This document shows, piece after piece, positions 1 through 6,614 of a stretch of DNA of 9,722 nt. The position numbers and the translations under genes were made by a program. The stretch spans positions 1 to 9,722 of the forward strand of contig CAJQQJ010000353.1 in NCBI GenBank assembly GCA_905480445.1, given 5' to 3'. How positions within the stretch are numbered: position 1 is the stretch's first letter; every line of letters begins with the position of its first letter. The DNA comes from an uncultured Alphaproteobacteria bacterium (lineage in GTDB: Bacteria; Pseudomonadota; Alphaproteobacteria; UBA7985; CAJQQZ01). The notes under the pieces are model-generated. The model worked only from the letters and a program-made list of their open reading frames with translations, did no database searches and had not been told where the DNA came from.

Positions 1-1
1 A

Positions 2-85
2 AGCCACTGGGAGAAATCCTGGGAAGGCGGCAAATCGGAACGTTCCACTTCAGAGCCCGGAAACCAGCCTCTGCATAAGCTTTAA
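2..85 (+). CDS. Possible C-terminal end of an upstream gene (partial)
   Basis: An open frame enters from the left edge and ends with TAA at 83-85. The 27 visible residues are very hydrophilic (HWEKSWEGGKSERSTSEPG followed by a short tail ending HKL), as in a disordered C-terminus. I do not recognise the protein. A neighbouring frame also runs in from the edge and stops at 78, and a third stays open through to 467, so the choice of this frame rests only on residue composition and is weak. Confidence 0.3.
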   Translation, partial: SHWEKSWEGGKSERSTSEPGNQPLHKL

Positions 86-185
86 TAGGGTTGCGGGCGG
101 CGACCGGAGGCGGCCGCAGTTTCGTTTCGCGGCTCTTCCTTTTTCCGCACAATTTCCTGAAACACGCGCAAGCGGGAGAATTGTG

Positions 186-467
186 ATGCTTTTGTTGAAT
201 AGACTTGTTGCTGGTTTGAGCCAGCCCAAGGCGGCGGCACCTTTTTTGGTAACCGGCGAGAAAATTAGAACCCTCACAGCTGAAGAAGCCTTCTTCGGTT
301 GGCTGATGGCCCAACCCCTTGAAGCAAATTCGACACTCGCTGCCAAATCAGCTTTGGAGCAACTGGAGGCATTGCCAGAAACATCAGAAGGATTGCAAAA
401 ACTCATTGCTCTCTTTCAGCAAGCAAGCCTACCGATTGTGCGTCGCCGGCGATCTAGTCTTCACTAA
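186..467 (+). CDS. Small hypothetical protein, 93 aa
   Basis: I do not recognise this protein. The start is placed at the ATG at 186 because GGAGA at 175-179 lies 6 nt upstream; a GTG directly before it (183) is the alternative. The predicted protein has no clear transmembrane segment. Its middle and end look like amphipathic helices (LTAEEAFFGWLMAQPLE, then repeated Leu/Ala/Glu segments), and it closes with a basic stretch VRRRR. The same frame is open without a stop back to position 3, but the upstream part is GC-rich and reads as low-quality protein, so I do not extend it. Its last 14 bp overlap, tail to tail, the end of the dioxygenase-family gene on the minus strand. The codon pattern is plausible for a real gene, but no function can be assigned. 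Confidence 0.5.
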   Translation: MLLLNRLVAGLSQPKAAAPFLVTGEKIRTLTAEEAFFGWLMAQPLEANSTLAAKSALEQLEALPETSEGLQKLIALFQQASLPIVRRRRSSLH

Positions 468-798
468 AAATAGACAGATCGAGTTCTAGTAATTCACCCA
501 TCCAAATGGCACGGTCTCTGTGATCTTCCAAGTGTTGACCGGTATCAGGGTGGGTGAAGATTGTTAAGCCTTGCCGGTTGAGCGACAACCAAGGGATCAC
601 TTGATCAAATTTGTCGTTAGGCACGGTCATTTGACAGGACCACTTGGGATGAGGGCCTACTGGCTTTTCATGTATCCTGCCCATGGTGACACCAAATCGA
701 TCCCGTAAGTCTTCGCAGATTTTACGGGCTAGAACAGTGGTTTGAGCATCAAAATAAACGTGGGCATGATAGCCGTTAATCAAGTCCGTTGAAGGCAT
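454..798 (-). CDS. DOPA 4,5-dioxygenase family protein
   Basis: This 114 aa protein matches the small DOPA 4,5-dioxygenase family (Dopa_dioxygen), whose fungal and plant-related members open the catechol ring of DOPA in an extradiol manner. Visible family features are HAHVYFD at residues 11-17, GPHPKWSCQM at 48-57, the HPDTG segment at 83-87, and DHRDRAIWMGE at 92-102. The histidines H11, H13, H50, H83 and H93 are candidate metal ligands. The length is full for bacterial members. Its ATG begins one nucleotide after the TAG of the DUF2332 gene, so the two are very likely translated from one mRNA by coupling. The substrate in bacteria is generally not known, and no other aromatic-catabolism gene lies in the window, so the family name should not be read as a proven activity. 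Confidence 0.85.
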   Translation of the reverse strand: MPSTDLINGYHAHVYFDAQTTVLARKICEDLRDRFGVTMGRIHEKPVGPHPKWSCQMTVPNDKFDQVIPWLSLNRQGLTIFTHPDTGQHLEDHRDRAIWMGELLELDLSIFSED

Positions 799-799
799 T

Positions 800-1852
800 C
801 TATCTTATCCATTCCAAAGATCGACAATGTGGGTCACCAACAAGGAGAACGCGTTCTTCTCCAGTTGGCCAAAAAGTTAGCTTTAAGCTAGCACGATTAT
901 CATAGGCTGGATCAATTTCGTAACGCAACCAAGCCAGCGGAGCTTCATTACTTGCAGACTTGCCAGCCTTAGCCATGTGGTCAAAGATTCGGTCTTGGCT
1001 TTCCGGTGGGAAATACTGGAAAGCGATTGAATGCATCAAAACTGAAACTTGCCCACCTTTAGGCTGGACATTGTTTTCTACCCAAGCGGCTGCATCGCCT
1101 TTGTCTAGTAGGGGAGGGTCCGCTGCAGCAATCTGGATGGCAGCACTAACACGGGCCTGGCGGTCGGCTTGGTCAGGCCAGACGTAGGATCGAAGCCGCT
1201 CTTGATCTTGCGGATTGGATACGTCCAATGGATTGAGGTCAACGCCGCGCCTGCCTATCACTTCATAGTTGAAAGAAGGAGGAAGCCTGCCCTGCCACGC
1301 TGGCTGCAAGACTACTTTTGAGTCGAGGTTCCCATAACTCTTTCCATCGTATTGGTAATGAAACCGGTCTGGAAACAGGTTTAGGCCGGCGCTGGATCCG
1401 ACCTCCAAGAGGGACAGTGGTAGCTGTGTTTCTAGCCCCAGAGTCATGAGACCGGCATTGAGAGCCATGGACCGCGCAACTTCGTTCGTCTGTGGTGCCC
1501 ACTGCAACCATTGGGCCAGTTCTCGCTCTTCTTCGGCAATCACCTCTGACAGAACAGACCAGAGCTGTTCCTTGCTTGGCAAAGGGTTGGGCGGGTAAAG
1601 GCTGGTCAAATTGGGGTAAGTTCCTCGCTTTGCCAGCGCATGAAAAACACCGGCAATTCTGAGCATCAAAGCATCATTAAGCGCATCTGGTTTTCCAGGC
1701 CATTCAAGAACAGACTTCCCGAATGACGTCGACTTATCAAGTTGCTCCGCAAAGGTTCTGCAAACAAGGGCTGTGAAGGGTGATGCAAGCTTCTCGCACC
1801 AGTCTCCTTGTACGACGAATGATCGCCGGATTTCTTTTTCAACTTCATCCAT
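800..1852 (-). CDS. DUF2332 family protein
   Basis: This 350 aa protein has the hallmarks of the DUF2332 family: WAPQTNEV at residues 118-125, followed by LLEVGSSAGLNL at 148-159. The second motif resembles the glycine-rich SAM-binding loop of methyltransferases (hydrophobic strand, acidic residue, GxSxG), which suggests a Rossmann-like nucleotide-binding fold. That function is inference, and the family has no settled biochemical role that I know of. The gene follows truA after a 38 nt gap that carries a likely promoter, and its stop is one base before the start of the dioxygenase-family gene. No Shine-Dalgarno sequence is visible before the ATG: the preceding bases are a pyrimidine run. That fits leaderless translation from the promoter described at 1860-1887. 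Confidence 0.88.
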   Translation of the reverse strand: MDEVEKEIRRSFVVQGDWCEKLASPFTALVCRTFAEQLDKSTSFGKSVLEWPGKPDALNDALMLRIAGVFHALAKRGTYPNLTSLYPPNPLPSKEQLWSVLSEVIAEEERELAQWLQWAPQTNEVARSMALNAGLMTLGLETQLPLSLLEVGSSAGLNLFPDRFHYQYDGKSYGNLDSKVVLQPAWQGRLPPSFNYEVIGRRGVDLNPLDVSNPQDQERLRSYVWPDQADRQARVSAAIQIAAADPPLLDKGDAAAWVENNVQPKGGQVSVLMHSIAFQYFPPESQDRIFDHMAKAGKSASNEAPLAWLRYEIDPAYDNRASLKLTFWPTGEERVLLVGDPHCRSLEWIR

Positions 1853-1859
1853 AAAGAAA

Positions 1860-1887
1860 AAGGTAAGCTACGCTGACCTTTTGTCAA
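1860..1887 (-). promoter_or_regulatory. Predicted promoter for the DUF2332 gene, possibly leaderless
   Basis: On the minus strand a perfect TTGACA (1887-1882) is followed after 16 nt by TACCTT (1865-1860), a partial match to a -10 box. The A of the DUF2332 ATG (1852) lies 8 nt after the -10 box, where transcription would be expected to start. With no ribosome binding site visible, this suggests a leaderless mRNA. The -35 box is strong, the -10 box is weak, and the start site is inferred. Confidence 0.45.
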
Positions 1888-1890
1888 GAG

Positions 1891-2643
1891 CTAGTAGGCA
1901 GATTCAGGATAAAAGGCGTCGAGAAAATATAGGCCGTCTGAAGGAGCTGTGGGGCCAGATAAAGTTCGATCTTTGGCTTCCATAATTTCCTTTAGGTTTT
2001 CAGGAGACCATTGCCCTTCACCAACTTGCTTGAGGCTGCCAGCGAAGTTTCGGATCTGGTGGTAGAGGAAAGATCGAGCAGAGGCTTCGATGACTATCTC
2101 TTGTCCCTGGCGATAGACATCAAGGCGATCCAAAGTTCTGACCGGCGAATTGGCCTGGCAATTAGCAGCTCTAAACGACGTGAAATCGTGATGGCCAACG
2201 AGGTATTGTGCCGCCCTTTGCATCGCTTGAGCATCAAGCTTTCTATGTAGGTTCCAGGCCAAGCCTCGTTCAAAGGTAAGCGGCGCTTGGCGATTAACAA
2301 TCCGATAACGGTACGAACGGCCGATACAGGAAAATCGTGCATGAAAATCATCAGCGACTTCTCTTACGCCGACGATGGCAACCGGATGAGGTCTGACCAA
2401 GGCATTGATGGCTTTAAAAATCTGAAAAGGTTTGGCCGGTTTTGTAAGATCGACGTGCGCCTTCATGCCCTTGGCATGCACACCAGCGTCTGTGCGGCCA
2501 GCCGACATAACAGAAACGCTTTCCTGGCAAAAGGAGAGGAAAGCATCTTCTATGGCTTGTTGGACGGAGAAACCATTTTCCTGACGCTGCCACCCGACGA
2601 AGGGTCGACCATCGTATTCTATTGTCAGCAAATAGCGAGCCAT
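1891..2643 (-). CDS. truA: tRNA pseudouridine(38-40) synthase TruA
   Basis: TruA converts uridines 38, 39 and 40 in the tRNA anticodon arm to pseudouridine in the cytoplasm. The 250 aa product has the family start (RYLLTIEYDG, GWQRQ), the catalytic motif GRTDAGVHA at residues 49-57 with the nucleophile Asp52, and later conserved segments FHARFSCIGRSYRY and SFLYHQIRN. The length is normal for a bacterial TruA and no key residue is missing. The ATG lies only 3 nt after the TAG of fmt, so it is the third gene of a def-fmt-truA operon, an arrangement common in alphaproteobacteria. Its ribosome binding site would lie inside the end of fmt. Confidence 0.97.
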   Translation of the reverse strand: MARYLLTIEYDGRPFVGWQRQENGFSVQQAIEDAFLSFCQESVSVMSAGRTDAGVHAKGMKAHVDLTKPAKPFQIFKAINALVRPHPVAIVGVREVADDFHARFSCIGRSYRYRIVNRQAPLTFERGLAWNLHRKLDAQAMQRAAQYLVGHHDFTSFRAANCQANSPVRTLDRLDVYRQGQEIVIEASARSFLYHQIRNFAGSLKQVGEGQWSPENLKEIMEAKDRTLSGPTAPSDGLYFLDAFYPESAY

Positions 2644-2646
2644 AGC

Positions 2647-3552
2647 CTAATCCAGCTTCGTGCCTTTTGGCACAGGATTGCCGCGCAAGAAATCGACACT
2701 GTCCATCGCGCCTTTTCCTTGCAGTTGGATGCGGTGAAGCTTCAGCGCTTCGGTTCCGCAAGCGACCAACAGATCATCGTTAAGTGTTTCACCCGGCTCT
2801 CCTTTGTCGCTTTCTACGGAGGCTTTCAGAATTTTTAAGCTTTTATCGCCGAGGTTCGCACTTGTGCCAGGCCAAGGAAAGAATGCGCGAATTTTTCGCT
2901 CTAACTCCTGAGCGTCTTTAGTGAAATCTAACTTGCCTTCGGATTTCTCTAGTTTTTTGGCGTAGGTTACGCCCACTTCTGACTGAGATACGGAGTCCCA
3001 GTCATCTGAAGCAATCGTCTCTACCAATAGATTGGCACCAAGTTCTGACAGTTGATCGTGCAGAGAATGCCCAGTTGTTTCAGACGTCAGATCGACTTCG
3101 GCTCTTGAAATCACTGCCCCGGTGTCGAGACCTTCATCCATTTGCATGATACAAACGCCCGATTGACTGTCTCCAGCCTCGATCGCACGCTGAATTGGGG
3201 CTGCTCCTCTCCAGCGTGGCAGAAGGGAAGCGTGTACGTTTATGCAGCCTTTGGCCGGTGCTTCTAGGATGGATTTGGGAAGGATCAAACCGTAGGCAAC
3301 GACCACAGCTAGGTCAGCATTTAACGCTGCGAAGGACGACTGCTCTTCTTCAGATTTGAGACTTAAGGGATGGTGCACGGCCCAGCCGTTCTCTTCAGCA
3401 AAGGCCTGAACAGGGCTCGGATGAACTTTGTGACCGCGTCCCGATTTCCTTGGTGGTTGGGAATAGACGGCGATAATCTCATGGCCAGCATCGGCTAAAG
3501 CCTTGAGACAGGGGACAGAGAAATCGGGAGTCCCCATGAAGATTATACGCAT
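2647..3552 (-). CDS. fmt: Methionyl-tRNA formyltransferase
   Basis: Fmt transfers a formyl group from 10-formyl-tetrahydrofolate to initiator Met-tRNA. The 301 aa product starts MRIIFMGTPDFSVP, as is typical, and contains the catalytic segment INVHASLLPRWRGAAPIQRA with Asn105 and His107, followed by MDEGLDTG with Asp143. These correspond to the Asn-His-Asp triad known from E. coli Fmt. The C-terminal OB-like domain begins around residue 205 (YAKKLEKSEGKLDF) and runs to the end; the total is slightly shorter than the usual 310-315 aa. The gene starts 9 nt after the def stop, with AGGGA overlapping that stop as a likely ribosome binding site, so it is cotranscribed with def, whose enzyme removes the formyl group added by Fmt. 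Confidence 0.97.
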   Translation of the reverse strand: MRIIFMGTPDFSVPCLKALADAGHEIIAVYSQPPRKSGRGHKVHPSPVQAFAEENGWAVHHPLSLKSEEEQSSFAALNADLAVVVAYGLILPKSILEAPAKGCINVHASLLPRWRGAAPIQRAIEAGDSQSGVCIMQMDEGLDTGAVISRAEVDLTSETTGHSLHDQLSELGANLLVETIASDDWDSVSQSEVGVTYAKKLEKSEGKLDFTKDAQELERKIRAFFPWPGTSANLGDKSLKILKASVESDKGEPGETLNDDLLVACGTEALKLHRIQLQGKGAMDSVDFLRGNPVPKGTKLD

Positions 3553-3561
3553 GAAAAGTCC

Positions 3562-4095
3562 CTAACTATCGTCGGCCGCTCGGGCCTTCTTAATTTTCGA
3601 AGACTTTTTCATGATAATACTGCGTTTCAAAGCCGAGATATGATCCGTGAACAAAACGCCGTTTAGGTGGTCTATTTCATGCTGAACACAGGTCGCGAGG
3701 ATGCCCGTCGCGTGAACATGTTGTTCTTTCCCATCGCGGTCGAGGTAAGTTACTTTGACTTCCGCGGGTCGTTCAACGTCTGCGTATTGATCAGGAATAG
3801 AGAGGCAACCCTCCTGATAGACGTTAAGTTCTTCACTTGACCAAGTGATCGCTGGGTTCGCCATAGCGATTGGCTCTTTGGCAGCGCTATCGTCTTCTCT
3901 TTGGGCCACATCCATCACAAGAATACGTCTTAAATCCCCTACTTGGTTGGCAGCAAGGCCAATACCCTCTGAGTCGTACATCGTCTCGAGCATATCATCC
4001 ATGAAAGCACGAACAACATCATCGACAACGTCAACGGCTTTGCTCTTCTTTTTAAGGATCGGATCAGGAGCGATTACTAATGGTAGGACAGTCAT
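3562..4095 (-). CDS. def: Peptide deformylase
   Basis: Def removes the formyl group from the N-terminal methionine of nascent proteins at the ribosome, using a bound Fe2+ or similar metal. All three family motifs are present: GIGLAANQVG at residues 44-53, EGCLSIP at 95-101 with metal ligand Cys97, and QHEIDHLNG at 138-146 with ligands His139 and His143 and catalytic Glu140. The segment before the third motif reads LATCVQHEIDHL, with a Thr-Cys where an Arg-Val/Ala pair is more usual; this is a mild variation. The 177 aa length is normal, with a Lys/Arg-rich C-terminus. It is the first gene of the minus-strand block and is divergent from the SPFH gene. No strong Shine-Dalgarno sequence is visible before its ATG. 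Confidence 0.97.
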   Translation of the reverse strand: MTVLPLVIAPDPILKKKSKAVDVVDDVVRAFMDDMLETMYDSEGIGLAANQVGDLRRILVMDVAQREDDSAAKEPIAMANPAITWSSEELNVYQEGCLSIPDQYADVERPAEVKVTYLDRDGKEQHVHATGILATCVQHEIDHLNGVLFTDHISALKRSIIMKKSSKIKKARAADDS

Positions 4096-4130
4096 TATTT
4101 CTATTTCGTCAGTAGGTGAAAATTATTTGG

Positions 4131-4142
4131 CCTACACGTAGG
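4131..4142. repeat. Short palindrome in the divergent def/SPFH intergenic region
   Basis: The bases CCTACACGTAGG form an inverted repeat (CCTAC / GTAGG) around a 2 nt centre. The heptamer GTAGGTG occurs at 4138-4144, overlapping the right arm, and again at 4112-4118, 26 bp away. The palindrome sits over the possible -10 box of the def promoter, a position where a repressor would act. It is short, so chance occurrence is possible. Confidence 0.3.
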
Positions 4143-4163
4143 TGCAGATCGCTTTTGGGTCAA
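4135..4163 (-). promoter_or_regulatory. Possible promoter of the def-fmt-truA operon
   Basis: On the minus strand TTGACC (4163-4158) is followed after 17 nt by TACGTG (4140-4135). The -35 box is good and the -10 box is poor, as is often seen in alphaproteobacterial promoters. Position and strand suit transcription of def, whose ATG lies about 40 nt further on. Confidence 0.35.
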
Positions 4164-4261
4164 GTATCAAGAGGTTCTGCGGAAAAAGATTGAATTTCCA
4201 CCCTTCGAGCCCAAAATAAGCTAAAGGTAATTCAAACAACTTTCTGTCGGGGGATCCAGGC

Positions 4262-5215
4262 GTGCTTGAAGGCTTTCCAATTTTTGCCATCGTATTGTTG
4301 GTACTTGTTATTTTCATTATTCTTGCTGGCGTCAAAGCTGTGTCGCAAGGAATGGAATTCACGGTCGAGCGCTTTGGTCGCTACCGTACAACATTGAGAC
4401 CTGGTCTCAATCTTATCATCCCTGTTGTCGATCGCATTGGCCGTAAGGTTAACATGATGGAACAGGTGCTTGATATCCCGACACAGGAAGTTATCACCCG
4501 TGATAATGCGATGGTGTCTGTCGATGGTGTTGTCTTTTTCCAAATTCTAGATGCTGCAAAAGCAAGCTATGAAGTGAACAACCTCGAGATTGCGACCATC
4601 AACTTGACTATGACTAACATTCGTACAGTGATGGGATCGATGGAACTGGATGAATTGCTGAGTCAACGCGACAAGATTAATGCAGCCTTACTGCATGTTG
4701 TCGACGAAGCGACCAATCCTTGGGGTGTTAAAGTCACTAGGATTGAGATCAAAGACATTGCACCACCGAGAGACCTCGTTGATTCGATGGCTCGCCAAAT
4801 GAAGGCAGAGCGCGAGAAACGCGCTCAAATTCTCGAGGCGGAAGGTTTCCGCGCCGCAGCTATTCTGAAAGCCGAAGGTGACAAGCTAGCCGTGGTACTC
4901 GATGCTGAAGGTAAAAAGGAAGCCGCATACCGTGAAGCCGAAGCGAGAGAACGCGCTGGTGAAGCTGAGGCAAATGCAACCGCAGTGGTGTCTGAAGCCA
5001 TTGCTAATGGTGGTATCAACGCTGTCAATTACTTCGTAGCTCAAAAATACGTCGATGCATTGAAGACAATGGGCTCTTCTGAGAACAGCAAAGTCGTGTT
5101 CATGCCGATGGAAGCTTCTGGTGTCATCGGTTCAATTGGTGGAGTGACTGAGCTGATCAAGAATGCCATGCAAGAGCAGGGGGACAACAGCGGGCCCTGG
5201 AACAAAAAGAAATGA
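4262..5215 (+). CDS. SPFH/Band 7 (stomatin/QmcA-like) membrane protein
   Basis: This 317 aa protein is a slipin/QmcA-type SPFH protein, a family that forms large ring-like oligomers at the membrane and often partners with NfeD proteins or membrane proteases. An N-terminal membrane segment spans about residues 6-23. The SPFH domain follows (about 25-180), with typical stretches VERFGRYRTTLRPGLNLIIP, DGVVFFQI and IKDIAPPRDL. Residues 191-245 then form an Ala/Glu-rich helical stalk with an 11-residue repeat. The start is GTG at 4262 with GGGGA about 7 nt upstream; the next in-frame ATG would lose the membrane segment. The stop overlaps the next frame (ATGA), and the NfeD-like gene follows, matching the qmcA-ybbJ pairing known from E. 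coli. The specific symbol qmcA is likely but not certain. Confidence 0.92.
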   Translation: MLEGFPIFAIVLLVLVIFIILAGVKAVSQGMEFTVERFGRYRTTLRPGLNLIIPVVDRIGRKVNMMEQVLDIPTQEVITRDNAMVSVDGVVFFQILDAAKASYEVNNLEIATINLTMTNIRTVMGSMELDELLSQRDKINAALLHVVDEATNPWGVKVTRIEIKDIAPPRDLVDSMARQMKAEREKRAQILEAEGFRAAAILKAEGDKLAVVLDAEGKKEAAYREAEARERAGEAEANATAVVSEAIANGGINAVNYFVAQKYVDALKTMGSSENSKVVFMPMEASGVIGSIGGVTELIKNAMQEQGDNSGPWNKKK

Positions 5216-5226
5216 GGTTAGAGCCG

Positions 5227-5688
5227 ATGGCGGATTTTTTCGCAGTACTAAATGATCCAACACATTGGCATTGGTTTGTGCTTGCTATCATCTTGGTGAC
5301 CATTGAGGTGGTGGCTCCGGGCTCGTTCTTCCTTTGGATGGGCGTCGGTGCAGCGATCACGGGGTTGGCGATGTTGTTAGCCCCTGATTTGACCTTTCCG
5401 TGGCAGTTGCTCATCTTCTGCTTAGCGGCCCTTGCCGGTCTGCTCATCGGTCGCCATTTCTTCCGCAAGTCCAGTGAAACCGAGGAAAACTTTGGCCTTA
5501 ATGAGCGTGGTCAACAAATGGTTGGTAAGACCTATATTGCCGCTGAAAACTTTGTTGGTGGTCGAGGTAAAATTAAAGTCGGTGACTCGCTATGGATCGC
5601 AAGTGGCGTGGACGCTAAAAAAGGTGACTCCGTTCGCGTGACGGCCATCAGTGGTGCAGCGGCTGAAGTAGAACCTGTCGAAGGCTAA
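5227..5688 (+). CDS. NfeD-like membrane protein
   Basis: This is a short-form NfeD protein, the usual partner of SPFH proteins in bacteria and thought to help organise membrane complexes. The product starting at 5227 has 153 aa. It has hydrophobic segments at about residues 15-33, 36-54 and 58-75 (ending ...GLLIGRHFF), then a C-terminal soluble OB-fold-like domain from about residue 88 (GQQMVGKTYIA, VGDSLWIASG, GDSVRVTAISG). I chose the ATG at 5227 because GAGG at 5214-5217 lies 9 nt upstream; an in-frame ATG at 5212, overlapping the SPFH stop, would add five residues and lacks a clear ribosome binding site. The gene ends tail to tail with the transporter remnant on the other strand, overlapping it by 4 bp with no space for a separate terminator. 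Confidence 0.9.
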   Translation: MADFFAVLNDPTHWHWFVLAIILVTIEVVAPGSFFLWMGVGAAITGLAMLLAPDLTFPWQLLIFCLAALAGLLIGRHFFRKSSETEENFGLNERGQQMVGKTYIAAENFVGGRGKIKVGDSLWIASGVDAKKGDSVRVTAISGAAAEVEPVEG

Positions 5689-6407
5689 GAGCGGCGCGGC
5701 AGATTGATTGCGACGACACCGAGAATAGCCAAGGCGACGCCTAATCCAACCACAAGAGTTAGTGTTTCTCCCAGTAATACGATGCCAAGCACAACGGAGA
5801 TCCCAGCTCTTAAATAGGCTTGGCTTGCGGTGCCCATAGCCCCAAGTGTTTTCAGCAGCCGGAAGTAAATCAAGAAAGCACAAACGGTACTAAGAACCGT
5901 CATAGCCGTTGCAGCGGCCAAAGACACTGTCGATGGGTTTAGTGTCCAAGGTTTATCCAAAAACAGCGCCAGGGGCACCATAAAGATGACACCCCACAGA
6001 ACCGTGCAGGTCGCAGTGACAACTGGTGCCTGACCTGAAAAGTTCCGACCAAAAATGGCAGCAAATGCATAGAGGACAGCACCTGCCAAAATGGCCAATT
6101 GCGCCAGTACAGCTGTCCCCAATCCAGCCAGGACATCGACGCCGATGATAAGCACAACACCTACTAGTCCTGAAGTAGCGCCCACGAGTTTTAACCAACT
6201 GGCATTTTCCTTAGAGCCGAGTACAAATGTGATGAAGAAGACAAATAAGGGTGATGTGGAGTTAAGAACTCCTGCCAGTCCGGAATCCACATATTGTTGA
6301 CCCCAAGCCAGCAGAGTCCATGATGCGATGGCGTTCAGGAAAGACTGAACCAACAAGAGGCCCCACATTTTTGCTGATCTTGGCAATCGCTCCTTTTGCC
6401 ATGCCAT
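5685..6407 (-). CDS. DMT/EamA-family transporter, intact C-terminal part of an interrupted gene
   Basis: The 240 aa frame encodes most of a drug/metabolite transporter (EamA) protein: about eight hydrophobic helices, including GLAGVLNSTSPLFVFF in the first half and YLRAGISVVLGIVLLGE in the second EamA repeat, ending in a short basic tail. The complete family members have about 290-300 aa and ten helices. The missing first two helices are encoded directly upstream in the same frame (6417-6578) but are cut off by a TAA at 6414-6416. Without that codon the protein would be 297 aa. The ATG used here comes only 6 nt after the stop and has no visible ribosome binding site, so translation would depend on reinitiation or readthrough. 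The remaining frame carries no other damage. The substrate is unknown; amino acids and other small metabolites are typical for the family. Confidence 0.85.
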   Translation of the reverse strand: MAWQKERLPRSAKMWGLLLVQSFLNAIASWTLLAWGQQYVDSGLAGVLNSTSPLFVFFITFVLGSKENASWLKLVGATSGLVGVVLIIGVDVLAGLGTAVLAQLAILAGAVLYAFAAIFGRNFSGQAPVVTATCTVLWGVIFMVPLALFLDKPWTLNPSTVSLAAATAMTVLSTVCAFLIYFRLLKTLGAMGTASQAYLRAGISVVLGIVLLGETLTLVVGLGVALAILGVVAINLPRRS

Positions 6408-6413
6408 TATTGC

Positions 6414-6578
6414 TTACAAGAGAACCGCGGCCAAGGAAACTCGAAATGCAATCAAAGAAAAGGGCGGGATGGTTTCCACCGCTATCTTCATGAATGAATA
6501 AGACGAACCCCAAAGGAAGGCCAAAAGCACCAGCAAAAAGAGTTCAAACGCCATATTGGGTTTAGCAGTGGGGGTCAT
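6414..6578 (-). pseudogene. N-terminal fragment of the EamA transporter, ended by in-frame TAA
   Basis: Starting at the ATG at 6578, with AAGG 7 nt upstream, 54 codons give an unmistakable EamA beginning: a short polar lead, then a helix ending in LAFLWGSSYSFMKIA, then IPPFSLIAFRVSLAAVLL, which enters the second helix. The next codon is TAA (6414-6416). The frame then continues as AIMAWQKERLP into the 240 aa frame described for 5685-6407. TAA differs by one base from the leucine codon TTA, which would fit the hydrophobic run. This is either a nonsense mutation that disables the transporter, a sequencing error, or a strain with readthrough. The lack of further damage downstream suggests the change is recent. 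Confidence 0.85.
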
Positions 6579-6614
6579 TGAGGAGCCTTGAGTTTAATGA
6601 GCCCGAGGCTTTAA

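Noticed and set aside
98..117. GC-rich hairpin (GCGGC / GCCGC) as terminator of the left-edge gene
   Set aside because: The stem is only 5 bp in a segment where G and C runs make such pairing common, and no T-run follows directly.
50..406. 118-codon minus-strand frame
   Set aside because: It lies opposite the small plus-strand gene and has no ribosome binding site or recognisable protein pattern; its composition (Ser/Ala/Arg-rich) is typical of an antisense shadow.
2287..2838. 183-codon plus-strand frame
   Set aside because: It is antisense to truA and fmt, whose identities are certain; the predicted protein shows no family features.
4190..4218. TTGAAT and AAAATA as promoter for the SPFH gene
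   Set aside because: The boxes have acceptable 17 nt spacing, but both match the consensus only partly and the region is AT-rich, so the call is not better than chance.
4232..4543. 103-codon minus-strand frame across the SPFH gene start
   Set aside because: It is antisense to the SPFH gene's membrane segment and start, with no ribosome binding site or recognisable features.
6262..6513. 83-codon minus-strand frame overlapping the transporter
   Set aside because: It reads the transporter DNA in a different frame and looks unlike a membrane protein; the correct frame joins the N-terminal fragment with the 240 aa frame.
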